64,000 nucleotides of DNA from Rhabditoides inermis (lineage: Eukaryota > Nematoda > Chromadorea > Rhabditida > Rhabditidae), in NCBI GenBank assembly GCA_963966185.1, contig CAWZYM010000151.1, positions 367,501-431,500 on the forward strand, in the 5' to 3' direction. The stretch's first letter is position 1. Each line of letters begins with the position of its first letter. Of this stretch, positions 44,964-56,958 are shown piece after piece. A program made the position numbers and the translations under genes. The notes beneath the pieces are model-generated. The model was not told the DNA's origin and ran no database searches. It saw only the letters and a program-made list of their open reading frames with translations.

Positions 44964-46153
44964 TCATGCTTGACGCGGCGCCTTCTTGCACATGCTCGAC
45001 AGTTTATCGGTGGCGTTGCGGTACTCCCAGCGCGAGAAAGTGTAGTACGAGTTCATCTACAAATAGACTTTCACTCTAAACTTTTTTTCAAAATCACGTA
45101 CGTATCCTGCCTGGTTCGCCTGGTACGCGGGCAGCTTGAATCCGTAGTCGACGGGCGTCCCGTCAGTGTACTTCCATGTTCCGTCGACAGCGCGCAGACC
45201 CGACCACACATAGTTTGTGACTGAAGTGCAGTGTTTATTCACTATTCTATAAGTTCATTCAAAAAGGACGAACACTTTGCGATGACTGCCTCGGACTGCT
45301 CGTGGAATGACGCCAGATGAGCGTCCTCGCTGACACAAGCTGCTTCCGCGTCCTTCCAAGACATCTTCTTGTCAACGGTCTGGATAACCTTCATAAAAAA
45401 GAAAAGCAAGCGTCATCCACCTTGTAGCAGAAGTTGTTAGACGGGACGTACTTCCAGTTGGGCTTATCCGAACACACATTATACGAACAGATGGCATTGG
45501 TGATTTTCTGAAACTTGTGTACACTTTGTTTTTTCTCCTTATTGAGAAAGCAAAAGGAGAGTGATAGTAGAGAAAAAATAGAGAGTGTGTGTAGCCTAAC
45601 CGTGCAAGGTACAGCCTTCCATCCTCCCTTGTTATCGATGGCAATACAAGCTCCTTCTTTCATACTTGGCTCACCTGAATCATACTCATACAATGTATAC
45701 TCATGTACAGACTGAACGTCTCCTTACCCTTGTACCACCTGGTGTAGGTAACAGGAGTGTTATCCACCCACATCCACTTTCCTCCCACGTATCTTGCGCC
45801 GATCAAGTAAATCGGATCCACGAAGATTGAAGAATTCGCGACAAATTCTGGAATTCTTGTTCATTGATTTTGATCAGCGTTCTGCTTACCTCCGAGGAAA
45901 GTGTTTTCGTTAGTGTTTTTGATCATCGCCAGTCTTCCAGCGTCTTTTGCGCACCGCTGCGCAGCGGAAGTCCAGTCATCGAGAAGCGTCTGAACGTTGT
46001 CGATGGTGTTGCTTTTGCCGGGTTTGTGGCTACGAAAAAGTCACTCACTCCGTAACACTCTCCCATTTGCGGGAAGAACTTGTACGTGAACGGGCATTGC
46101 GGTTTAGGAGCTGCAATCGCGAAAGGGAGGATGAGAAGCAGCAAGAACCGCAT
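44964..46153 (-). CDS. Secreted protein with two C-type lectin domains (lectin gene 2)
   Basis: Eight exons (minus): 46153-46049, 45989-45890, 45847-45728, 45674-45601, 45507-45421, 45388-45276, 45220-45102, 45056-44964. A TTGTTTAG acceptor directly precedes the ATG. Signal peptide MRFLLLLILPFAIAA. Domain 1: CPFTYKFFPQMGECYG, DWTSAAQRCAKDAGRLA, YLIGARYVGGKWMWVD, EGACIAIDNKGGWKAVPC. Domain 2: NAICSYNVC, SWKDAEAACVSEDAHLASFH, YVWSGLRAVDGTWKY, DGTPVDYGF, ending MCKKAPRQA. The exon layout matches lectin gene 1. One oddity: exon 6 ends AAA/GTGTTC in phase 2, but exon 7 needs phase 1, as in gene 1. Either a one-base insertion at the splice site breaks domain 2 or an unusual site is used. Confidence 0.85.
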
Positions 46154-46614
46154 CTAAACAAGCTGTGTGAGTTGAATGTAAACGGGAGAAAAACGTTCGA
46201 AAACAATTGTAGTAGACGTCGATTCACGAAGTCACTCCATATTTTCTATCACTTCAATTCCACTTTTATAGTCGCTTCCAGATTTGTGGGTGTGCTGCGG
46301 CGAAGAAATGATATCATTCCGGATCGGGTGTGATCTTATCTATATTCTGGCGCTGAACTACAGACACGCTTTCCAAAAATGAGTTTTCCTGATAAACGAA
46401 CAATCATGTTGTTTGTTTACATGTGTGTTCATAAACACTTCTGTGTGTGGTGGTGGACAAGTAAAAGGCCTCATCAGCTTCTATGTTACGATTTTCAAAA
46501 GAGTCAAGCTCGCTGTACCCCTTATATCTAGCACTCACCTTTTTTGAATAAACTCTTTGATGGACGACAGTTGATGATCAAAATTCGTCGATAGACTAAC
46601 ATTTCTGGGGTCAT

Positions 46615-46616
<2 letters not shown>
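46154..46616. other. Upstream region of lectin gene 2
   Basis: About 460 bp with no gene; the likely promoter of lectin gene 2 is here. Confidence 0.5.

Positions 46617-46664
<48 letters not shown>
46617..46664 (+). repeat. (AAT)n microsatellite, LINE 3' tail
   Basis: About 16 ATA/AAT units at the 3' end of the minus-strand LINE. Confidence 0.9.
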
Positions 46665-46665
<1 letters not shown>

Positions 46666-49330
46666 TGTTTATCCATAAAAAAAACAGTCAAGTACTAAAT
46701 GGGGATATGGAAATGGGTTGGACGGCCGTGAGTCGAACAGCTCAGTTCCACGATCTCCGCAAGGCTAGACTGCAGCGCGCCCCTCAGAGACACCCAAAGA
46801 GTGCTTGTGTGAGACACGCGCTCCCGGTAGAAAGCAGGCTGAAAGGTGAGAGCAGGGAAAGCCTGCTACGAGACAATACAATCACTGAAAGTATTCACGC
46901 GATATACTAAAGCCTAGTGGGGTCGTTAAGTGAGTGAAGCAAAAAAAACCTATTCAGGGCAATTTTGAATTCGTTCTTACTTTGATGGCAAACGGTTGAG
47001 CGGTCCAACTTATTCCAATAGTTCACCACACGGGCTGACACAAACGTTGGCTCAGAGCCTACGACGGGATAAGTGATTTTGAGTCCGTTAGAACGAAGTG
47101 AAGCAGCTCGTGAATCTCGGGGAATGAGTGTGAAAGGCATGTGCGGCGTGTTCATATATCCATAAAGATAGCGATGTACAATGCGAATATCATTTTTAAT
47201 GCGTCTGAGCCATAGGGTTTCCAGAGAAAGGGAGGACAATCGAACTGAATACTGTGTTTTAGGCAGTAAAATTCGAGTGAAAGCCCTTTGCACCTTTTCT
47301 AGATCATTAATACATCCTTTGTTCATATGACAGAGAATTTCAGATCCATATTCTAGAGTAGGCCGTAACAATGCCGTATTATTCGTAAATGTTCTTCTCA
47401 GAGTGTTGATACGACAATTTGCTTTCTGGATGACCTTTTATAGATGGATAGAAGGATCAAGGGTAGGGGTAATCCAGATACCAAGGTCGCGCACTACCTC
47501 CACGTTCGACAAAGTCACATTGTCGCATTGATATTTGTGCCTTGGATTTTTCTTGCCAAAGTTTAGTACCTCGCATTTGGTAACAGACAACTTTAATTGT
47601 CGATCCGCAAGGAAATTTCTCACATTATTCAGATCATGATTCAATTTTTATGGAAGTCAGGAATGTCATGACTGATATAAAGTTTCAAGTCGTCAGCATA
47701 CACTATATGTTCACTGTAAATTATTGTGTTTCTGTCAAGGTCGTTAATATATAGCAGAAAAAGGAGTGGCCCGAGAACCGATCCTTGTGGTACGCCGCTT
47801 ATTACCGGTAGCCATTCGGAATAGCTGGATCCGATACGTACTGATTGCCGCCTATCACTCAGATAACACAATAACCATTGCAGCACTTCTCGGTTTAGAC
47901 CGTAACGTTTACATAGTATAAGCAGACGGCGATGACATACCGTATCAAATGCTTTACTCACGTCAAGATATATACAGTCTACATTAGTTTTCTTGGCTAG
48001 TTTTGACGAAATATAGCCCACAAACTCTATCATATTGGTTGTACAGCTTCTTCCATTGAGAAAACCATGTTGCGCTCTAGAGATTAAATCGTTGTTCCAA
48101 AGATGATTACGCATTTGATACACAATAATGCGCTCCAAAACGCGGCATGTACAACAGGTAAGTGATATGGGTCTATAATTAGTGCAACTTGAGTGGTCAC
48201 CTTTCTTGAAAACAGGAACAACTATACTTTTTCTCCACAATTCTGGAACCGTACCACTCCTCATACTTTCTCTAAATATTAAAGACAGCGGTAGAGCGAG
48301 TACAACAGCGAGTGACTGTAACAGGATAGAGGGAATATCGTCGGGCCCACAACTTAGTTCGCGCTTTGTTCTTTTAAGATACTCATAGACAACATGGGCT
48401 GAAAGATCTACTTCCTGCATGTGAGAAATAGGCGTATTGATTTGTGGATCGAAATGCGCATTATTGTCAACTGTGAACACTGAAGCAAAATATTGATTGA
48501 ACAGCGAAGCCCTTTCACTGTCGCTATCGACAACTCTACCAGATGAGTCTATTAGAACCACAATCATCGTTAACAATGGAGACATAGTGCCTAAGCTGCT
48601 TATCCCTCTGACGCTCCATCCACGTGAGATCCGCACGAACGAAGCGACCGAGCCCAGCACGTCCGAGAACAGCGCAAACACGGCGAGTGGCGTCCGCGTC
48701 CCGCAGAGAGACTTTGACAGGGCGGTAACCTGGTCCGATCTTGATGTCCGGGCGGAACGCCTTGAGCACGAGGTCTTCAGTGAGTCCAGCCTCGATCACG
48801 GTCTTCTTGATGAGTTCAGTGAGCGACTCGGTAGTGTCGTCGTCCTTCTCCTCCAACCCAACGATCACACAACGCGAGTCCTTTCCTTCTTTGTCTCGCT
48901 CTTCTTTCAGCTTTCCGCTTTCCACGTACTCCTCGTACTGCCTGTTGCGTGGGACGCGCTTCTGAACATCCTCCAGCGAAAACGGATCATACTTGGTGAC
49001 ACGCGCGATGGTAGACGGCGCGGATATCGATTGAGTATCGATCTTTTTCTCTATTATCGCAGTCAGCTTAGCGATCGTCTGCTGCTGACAAGATATGGTA
49101 CCTTGCTGCATCGTGATTGTCTCCTGCTGCTGCGCGAGCATCTCCTTCATCATCTGGTAGTTGTGCGCATCGACCAGAACATTCTTTTCCTTTTCGGCCA
49201 TTGTTGAATTTCGGCCCGACCGGCCACGAGAGAAGACAGCGAAGGAATGATTTTCCCACAAACAGTTCCAGCTTTTCAGGTATAAACAGTACCACGTTTT
49301 CAGATATCGCGAATGCCAAAACGTCACTTC
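46617..49330 (-). mobile_element. CR1/jockey-like LINE, endonuclease region deleted, inactive
   Basis: Minus strand. The first frame (to 48,536) has MAEKEKNVLVDAHN, a Gln-rich coiled coil, RCVIVGLEEKDDD and RPVKVSLRDADATRR: an ORF1-type protein. The reverse transcriptase (48,681-47,641) has NQYFASVF, CGPDDIPSILL, VVPVFKKGDHSSC, NYRPISLTCC, QHGFLNGRSC, YLDVSKAFDTV, GVPQGSVLGPLLFLLYIND and an intact YADDLKLY. The two parts meet with no endonuclease domain between them. After HDIPDFHKN an A-run indel shifts the frame; the thumb continues LNNVRNFLADRQLKLS, then a TAA at about 47,438, then CRINTLRR and LEYGSEI to 46,907. The 3' untranslated part ends in a (TTA)n tail at 46,664-46,617. At least two inactivating changes. 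Confidence 0.85.
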
Positions 49331-49377
49331 TGCAATTTGTTAGTTTGACCCGCATGATGTGTTAGCCTCCATTAGAG

Positions 49378-49474
49378 AGGGCGCGCAGCGCCCTCTCTTT
49401 TGGCTTAGGATAGGGCTCGCGCCAGAATTTACAAGAAGCGATATCCAAAAATCATGTTAGCAGGAGTGCGAACT
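49378..49474. repeat. Partial second copy of arm sequence with GAGAGGGCGC hairpin
   Basis: Resembles 49,688-49,775 inside the right arm (GGCTCGCGCCAGAATTT, GCGATATCCAAA) but diverged. The hairpin GAGAGGGCGC-GCA-GCGCCCTCTC is present in both. Confidence 0.75.
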
Positions 49475-52400
49475 CTGGACTCGGTTTAGTTACCCAAGTT
49501 TGAGGTGCATGCAATTCGTTGCAATTGCAGGAAATCTTGACATGTCAAGTTGCAATGCAAGAATTCTTGCGTTTACAACGTTACATTGCAAGAATTCTTG
49601 TAATCGCAAGATTTCTTGCAATTGCAACGCGATGTTAGGACCGCCCCATTATGATGCTTATTTTGTTGCGTTTCATTTCACCGCATTAGAGAGGGCGCGC
49701 AGCGCCCTCTCTCTTGGGTTAAAATAAGGCTCGCGCCAGAATTTTCAAGTAGCGATATCCAAAGGACATGTTAGCAACAATGTGAAGTCTTCCAATTTAT
49801 GTTAGTTAGATTCGCACGGTTCCATAGGGCAGATCACTAATTGACGGCATCTTTGTATCTTTTCTCCGAAAGAAGTTATGAGCGATCTCGCACTCGCACT
49901 AGGCGAAAGGCCAGCGTGTGGGTGGGTGGGTGGGTGGGTGGGTGGGTGGGTGTCGTTTCCAGTCACGCTAGCTGATAGCTAGCCCTCTGCTGGCGGGCGA
50001 GCGCGAGAGCACGCGAGAGAGCACGCTGTTTGGAGAGAGACAGATGTACTTTGGTGGCTGCGATCAGTAGGAATTTAGTAAGGGGAGAGAGAAAGAGAGA
50101 ACGAGAGAACGAGAGAACGAGAGAACGAGAGAACGAGAGAACGAGAGAACGAGAGAACGAGAGAACGAGAGAACGATATAACGAGAGAAAAGGAGAAAAA
50201 GAGAGGAGGGAAGGAGGGAAGGAGAGACGGAGAGAACGAGAGAACGAGAGAACGAGAGAAGGATAGAAAGAGAGAACGAGAGAACGAGAGAACCAGAGAA
50301 AGAGAGAAAGATATAAAAAGAGAACGAGAGAGCTAGAGAACGAGAGAAAGAGAGAAAGGGAGAAGGAGGGAAGGAGGGATGGAGAGAAGAAGAGAAGGAT
50401 AGAAAGAGAGAACGAGAGAACTAGAGAACGAAAGAAAGAGAGAAAGAGAGAAAGAGATAAAGAGAGAACGAGAGAAAGCGAGAACGATATAACGAGAGAA
50501 TTAGAGAACGAGAGAAAGAGAGAATGGGAGGAGGAGGGAAGGAGGGAAGGAGAGAAAGAGAGAAAGAGAGAACGAGAAAACGAGAAAACGAGAGAAAGAG
50601 AGAACGATATAACGAGAGAGCTAGAGAACGAGAGAAAGAGAGAAAGGGAGAAGGAGGGAAGGAGGGATGGAGAGAAGAAGAGAAGGAGAGAAGGAGAGAA
50701 CTAGAGAAAAAAGAGAAAGAGAGAAAGAGAGAAAGAGAGAAAGAGATAATGAGAGAACGAGAGAAAGAGAAACCGATAGAAAGAGAAAACGAGTGAAAGA
50801 GAGAACGATATAACGAGAGAACTAGAGAACGAGAGAAAGAGAGAAAGTGAGAAGGCGGGAAGGAGGGAAGGAAAGAAGGAGAGAACGAGACAACGAGAGA
50901 ACGAGACAACGAGACAACGAGACAACGAGAGAACGAGAGAAATGAGAAAACGAGAGCACGAGAGAACGAGAGAAAGAGAGAACGATATAACGATATAACG
51001 AGAGAAATAGAGAACGAGAGAAAGAGAGAAAGAGAGAAGGAGAGAAGGAGGGAAGAAGAGAAGGAGAGACGGAGAGAACGAGAGAACGAGAGAACGAGAG
51101 AACGAGAGAAGGATAGAAAGAGAGAACGAGATAAAGAGAGAACGAGAGAACGAGAGAACGAGAGAACGAGAAAACGAGAGAAAGAGAGAACAAGAGAAAG
51201 AGAGAACGAAAGAAAGAGAGAACGATATAACTAGAGAACGAGAGAACGAGAGAAAGAGAGAAGGAGGGTGGTAGGAGGGAAGGAGGGAAGAAGAGAAGGA
51301 GAGACGGAGAGACGGAGAAAACGAGAGAACGAGAGAACGAGAAACGAGAGAACGAGAGAACGAGAGAACGAGAGAACGAGAGAAAGAGAGAAAAAGAGAA
51401 AGAGAGAACGAGAGAAAGAGAGAACTGGAGAACTAGAGAAAAAGAGAAAGGGAGAAGGAGGGAAGGAGGGAAGGAGAGAAGAAGAGAAGGAGACACGCGA
51501 GAACGAGAGAACGAGAGAACGAGAGAACGAGAGAACGAGAGAACGAGAGAAAGAGAAAACGAAATAACGAGAGAACTAGATAACGAGAGAACGAGAGAAC
51601 GAGAGAAAGAGAGAAAGGGAGAAGGGGGGAAGGAGGGAAGGAGAGAAGGAGAGACGGAGAGACGGAGAGAACGAGAGAACGAGAGAACGAGAGAAAGAGA
51701 GAACGAGAGAAAGAGAGAAAAGAGAGAAAAGAGAGAACGAGAGAAAGAGAGAAAAGAGAGAAAGGGAGAAAGAGAGAACGAGAGAACGAGAGAACGAGAG
51801 AACTAGAGAACGAGAGAAAGAGAGAAAGGGATAACGAGAGAACGAGAGAAAGAGAGAACGAGAGAAAGAGAGAACGAGAGAAAGAGAGAAGGAAAGAAGG
51901 AGGGAAGGAAGGAAGGAGGGAAGGAGAGGAGGAGAGAAGGGGAGAAGGAGAGAAGGAGGGAAGGAATGGGAGGAGAGAAGGAGGAAAGGAGAGGAGGAGA
52001 GAAGGAAAGAAGGAGAGAAGGAGGGAAGGAATGGAAGGAGAGAACGAGAGAACGAGAAAATTTCGAATAAATTTGAAATGAAATTGATGAAATAATGAGA
52101 GAAGAACATGTTACATGTATGAAGACGAGAGAGAAAATTTCTATGAAATTCAACAAAAGGACATATATTATCTTTTAAAAGTACTTCCGTAAAAAGTGTT
52201 GTTTGTGTTAACCTGATTCAAGAAAAGCGCATGCATATATTATTAATTTTCGAAAAATCAAATCGTAAACACCTGAACATGAAAACTAACACAAACTTGC
52301 TCTTTCAAAACGTTGAATAATTTTTGAATAATTAATGTTGAATAATTCCATGTTTTATTTTTTTGACATTTTTATACCTGAAACATTGAGTCAAACAACA

Positions 52401-52657
52401 TCACGAATAACATTTTATTTTACTGATAAACCATAAATAATAAACCGCAAAAAACACTAAATAAACAAAACAATCGTATTATTCTGAATGTTACGTGTAA
52501 CTATTCTATATTCGTTTGAAAGAGCAAGTTTGTGTTAGTTTTCATGTTCAGGTGTTTACGATTTGATTTTTCGAAAATTAATAATATATGCATGCGCTTT
52601 TCTTGAATCAGGTTAACACAAACAACACTTTTTACGGAAGTACTTTTAAAAGATAAT
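49475..52657. repeat. Large inverted repeat, right arm (3,183 bp)
   Basis: Reverse complement of 39,560-42,742. It includes (GGGT)n at 49,918-49,950, about 2 kb of GAGAGAAC/GAGAGAAA polypurine (50,087-52,056) and the outer foldback at 52,167-52,657. Just outside, CCAATTTATGTTAGTTAG repeats arm-internal sequence. Confidence 0.95.
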
Positions 52658-52961
52658 CCAATTTATGTTAGTTAGATTCGCACGGTGTCCGGTAACGCTG
52701 ACTCGTGTCCGGTAACGCTGACTCTCTGCCGAAAGCGTACTCTCTCGGCGTTTTCTGCGCGTGTTCTCCAACTAGCACTTTGAGTGTAGTTCGCCTCGCC
52801 GCCGCCAGCGTCTAATTCGCGCCGGGTTTGCGTTGTTTTGGGTTTCCAGGCACTCTGGCTAGCTCTCTCTCCCGGCAGGCGGGCAGGGCGCGCAGAGAAA
52901 TTAACGACAGAGCTTGGGAATCAGAAACAGAAGAAATTTCTATGAAATTCAACAAAAGCAC

Positions 52962-53138
52962 ATATATTATCTGTTAAAAAGTACTTGCGTAAAGATATTA
53001 AGTTTGTCTTGACCCAATTCAACAAAAGCGCACGCATAAAACGTTTACAAATACTAACACAAACCTGCGCATAACGGACAGTGGACACTAACAGATGAAA
53101 TATAACAATACAAATGAATAACGTCATACGTCCATATT

Positions 53139-53173
<35 letters not shown>

Positions 53174-53294
53174 GGGGGGAGAGAGGCGCAGGTTTGTGTT
53201 AGTATTTGTAAACGTTTTATGCGTGCGCTTTTGTTGAATTGGGTCAAGACAAACTTAATATCTTTACGCAAGTACTTTTTAACAGATAATATAT
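52962..53294. mobile_element. Foldback element (333 bp), relative of the arm-end foldback
   Basis: Ends ATATATTATCTGTTAAAAAG and inverse, arms of about 130 bp with AAGCGCACGCATAAAACG. The loop is a (GA)n microsatellite plus AT-rich DNA. Similar in plan and end sequence to 39,560-40,050 but diverged. Confidence 0.85.
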
Positions 53295-53672
53295 TCTTTA
53301 TCAGTATTTCCGTGATGCAGATTTGAGTTTGCGCTACGAATGTTATCAGATAAATAAGTCAGAAGATCAAGCGTGCATGAGTATCGAATCCATTTGATTA
53401 TAATATTCAGTTAAATATGTTTCGATTACGTTTGAACTGTATACTGACGATAGTTACACCATGTCTGAAGAGAATGTTGTCATATCTCAAGCAAAAACAT
53501 TTCGAGTAACCGCGTGTGTAGGATAACGCTATAAGAAATAGATAAGCTCACGCCTGGTCCGGCATGATATCATTTCCACTCATACAGACACCCGACTCTG
53601 CATATTTATCCAATATGTTCTATAGACACCTTTATTCATTTTTCTTTTCTACAATTCACGTTCATTTTCCAG
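53295..53672. other. Upstream region of lectin gene 3
   Basis: No gene seen. The final TTTTCCAG before the ATG is a trans-splice-type acceptor. Confidence 0.5.
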
Positions 53673-54242
53673 ATGCAGTTGTTGCTTCTTCTAATCATCC
53701 CTGTTGCTTTTGCATCTCCTCAACCCGAATGCCCCTTCACGTACAAGTTCTTCCCGCAAATGGGAGAATGCTTCGGGGTGAGTTACTCATTGATCAACGT
53801 CGACAGAAATAACAAAGAAAAAATAACATCGGCAATATTTAGACGCATCTCGATGACTGGGCATCTGCCGCGCAGAGTTGCGAAAGTGATGGAGGGACAC
53901 TGGCACTCAGCAAGAACTCGTTCGACAACTCTTTCCTCGGAGATTTGTCATTGGAAACATGGCGTTTGAGGTTTGAACTGTAATCTTCAATAACAGAGTT
54001 CGTCAAGAATGATTCGATCTTCGCGGATCCGCTGTATTTCATCGGAGGCAGATACGTGGGAGGAAAGTGGATGTGGGTGGACAACACTACCATCACCTAC
54101 ACCCGGTGGCAAGCTGGTAAAAACACTTTTGGTTCGTTTGAACACACATTTCATGATTCAGGTGAGCCGAGTATGAAAGAAGGAGCTTGTATTGCCATCA
54201 ATAACAAGGGGCAGTGTAAGGCTGTGCCGTGCACGGTCTGAC
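53673..54242 (+). pseudogene. Lectin gene 3, first C-type lectin domain only
   Basis: Exons 53673-53777, about 53842-53941, about 53998-54116, 54162-54235. Signal peptide MQLLLLLIIPVAFA. CPFTYKFFPQMGECFG, DWASAAQSCESDGGTLA, YFIGGRYVGGKWMWVD, EGACIAINNKGQCKAVPC. About 80% identical by eye to domain 1 of lectin gene 2 and in the opposite orientation. After the last exon, where genes 1 and 2 splice into domain 2, the sequence runs GTCTGA and no domain 2 is found downstream. The core tryptophan of KGxW is cysteine here. It could be translated as a one-domain secreted protein, but truncation and the lost core residue favour a pseudogene. Confidence 0.75.
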
Positions 54243-55091
54243 TCTCTCGGATTACGCGCTATTTCGTCGGACTTTCTTTAGCTTATAGCTCCGCAGATAT
54301 GAGAGATAAAGATCTGAAAATTGGAATCCTGCATCTCGGGACCGAGACCATCGGATCGATGTCACGTTTGGCTAGATAGGAGTAGTGGGTGGCGCGGTAG
54401 AGCGATGGACGTACAGACACCATAGGGCATTTAGCCAGACCGGCGCAGCGGGCGCTGCGAACAACACAACGTGTGTTTCATGTGCAACTTTGTTCCTGTA
54501 ACTTTCTGGGTGTATTATTATTACTGAAATCGGCAAATGGTCAGCAAATATCATGTAAGCTTTGCTTTCGCTTTACAAGATATTGTCAGCACATCAATTT
54601 ATCAGGGCACTATTACAGTGATTGTATACGCGCAGTTGCTCAGTTGTTCGCGATACTCTTGGCAGGTGAGTCATCTCTTTTTCTCTCTCTCTCTCTCTCC
54701 CTCTCCCTCTCTCTCTCTCCCTCTCTTCCTCTTTCTCTCTCGTCTCTCTCGTCTCTCTCCCTCCCGCTCTCTCTCTTTCTCCCTCCTTCGTGGCATCGTG
54801 TTCGTCTGCACCGTGGTGCAGGAGTGGCTCTCGCAGCAGCCCCAGCCCCTCTACCTCGTACGCATACTACAAGAAGATGTGAAGCGAGCTCATCTCATCG
54901 AGAAACGGGTCACATGCAACACTACTGAATACGTGTTGCATGTGACTCTGTCAACACTTATATACAGTTACAGGCAGCTGCTGCGATCGGGTCATCCTCC
55001 TTTATCTAGTCATCCTTGTCTCGTAGTTAGGATTTTTGAGGAAAATTAGCGAATAACTTTGTGAGAATAAATTTGGGCAATGTGACCAAGA
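54243..55091. other. Intergenic, CT microsatellite at 54,676-54,785
   Basis: A possible exon after the CT tract (GIVFVCTVVQEWLSQQP) has no recognised match. A tRNA-like 5' half (GGGTGGCGCGGTAGAGCG) lies at 54,388. Confidence 0.4.
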
Positions 55092-55329
55092 TGTCATGTA
55101 TATGTGTAGCTGATGTGTAATGCGCGAGTGAGTGCGCAGGAGGCGGGGTCAGAGACCGAGCAAGAGAGGCGAGCCCGAAGGGCGAGAGAAGGGAGTGTGA
55201 TAGGTGTGGCGGACGCGTGTGGCGGACTAACGCGTGTGCGTGGCGTAACCTTTTATCCTGTACCTATCTATGCAGATAAATGTTATAGTCAATTGTTATC
55301 ACCTGACATGAGAGGGGTATAACCCGTAG
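55092..55329 (+). mobile_element. LTR, 5' copy (about 238 bp)
   Basis: Starts TGTCATGTATATGTGTAGC and ends near GAGAGGGG...CCCGTAG. It matches 61,381-61,618 with an offset of 6,289 throughout and only a few substitutions. Confidence 0.8.
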
Positions 55330-56958
55330 GGACACGTTATGGAGGTCTCGGGAACTCTCATTCAGGTGAAAATGTGTATTGTCATCTTATTTTTCATATA
55401 TCAATATTATAGTAATTTCTTTCTTGGTGAATTTGTTCGACATAATTATTCAGGCGAGATTAGTAGTGGATGGCGGTTAAAATGTGTGGCGTTCTGTTAA
55501 AATGTGTGGCGTTTTTCTTTTCTAACAATTAGCTACTGTTAGTTTAGAATCAGTGTACATAATCGTGTGATATGCGTTTTGTTCGCATTTTGTGATGTGC
55601 TTGATATGCGGATCGTTCGCAAATTGTAGTAGTTTTGATGTTCGCATATTTGTGTGCGTTTCACCGTAATCGCGCACGGTGTAACATTTGATTTGTGTCG
55701 AGATTATTTTCGTCGTGGCTTGCACAGGGAATATGGGCTTGGGATTTTCTCTCCTGTTAGTAGTAAGAAGTAGTCTAATTTTGGTGAGCGGACTGTCCTT
55801 GGCGGTGAAGGACCATCAGTTAGGAAGTGACCGTGCCCATTGCGGTGACGGTTAGGGACCACCCGTATGGACGTGACTGTGCCCACTCGCGGTGCCGGTT
55901 ATGGACCACCCGTACGAAAGTGACCCAATCCGCTTGCGGTGATAGATAACCTACCTTTTCTATGTGCACCCTATTGCTAGCGTAGCCCATTCTCTGTGCC
56001 ACATAAAAACAGGCCTAACAAAATACAAAAAATGTATATCGTCGTTGAAATTTGTGTGTTGTGTTGATGACTGCATGTGTTGCATGAAGTACGGTAGCTC
56101 TGCGAGAAAGAATGTGGGCGATAGTGACATGTGCTCGCGAATTCCCTCTATTTAGCAGGACATATACAATTGGCGTAGGTGCGCAGCGACGCTTCTAGAA
56201 GTTGCCTAGATATATTCAGCATTGCATCCACCTCTCTCTATCTAATCTCTCTATTTATCTGTTTATTCTTGCGTGTATACTGCTGTAGTCATACGGAAGA
56301 GTTGTGCGAGTGAGAGCGCGCGAGGCGAGTGAGAGAGCAGAATTTGTAGAGAGCCTGGTACGAGAGATAGTCGGTGTTGTTTGAAAGGAACGCTTTGAGT
56401 TGTAATTGGCCGTAGCTACTCGGGTATTTCCTCACACTGCGTGTACAGGCTACGCATGCGTGACGCAAACGAGCCCGATTCTGCGTACACTCTGAGTGTA
56501 CGCAGAATTGGGGGCTACGCATGTGAGATGTGCGTGAGCCCCTCACACATGGTATCAGTGCGTAGCAGTAGTGATCTGATGGGGGTTGACGTTGTTTTTG
56601 TTCTCACTTGATCTTGCATATTCAATAGTGTGAGAACCATCACAATTAGAACGTTTATCTTATATGCAAATATACAATATAGGACTCGCATCATTTTACA
56701 GGGACACACAAATTATTGTTAATATCATCAGCGTATGGAACAGGGGAAACATTAACGGTGCCACAAGTCCCCGGTTGCGTCAGTCCTCGTCCTTCCGCCG
56801 CTTCGCACGTTGCTGTCACGGTGCTTCCACGCACCCTCCAGCTGCTTCCTCCCGCCGCTCTGAAACAGCCACCATTGTAATCAGCAGAGAAGACAACAAC
56901 GTGCATCAACATTACATATATCTTACCAACACATCTTATAGCGAATACTTATATTGTT
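55330..56958. other. Between 5' LTR and foldback B: tandem repeat and hairpin, no gene
   Basis: At 55,795-55,935 a degenerate tandem of about 60 bp occurs about 2.5 times (GTGACCGTGCCCA, GACCACCCGTA). At 56,478-56,508 there is a 31-base palindrome (ATTCTGCGTACACTC, one-base loop, inverse). TACTCGGGTATTTCCTCACA near 56,415 is inverted near 60,043. Confidence 0.65.
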
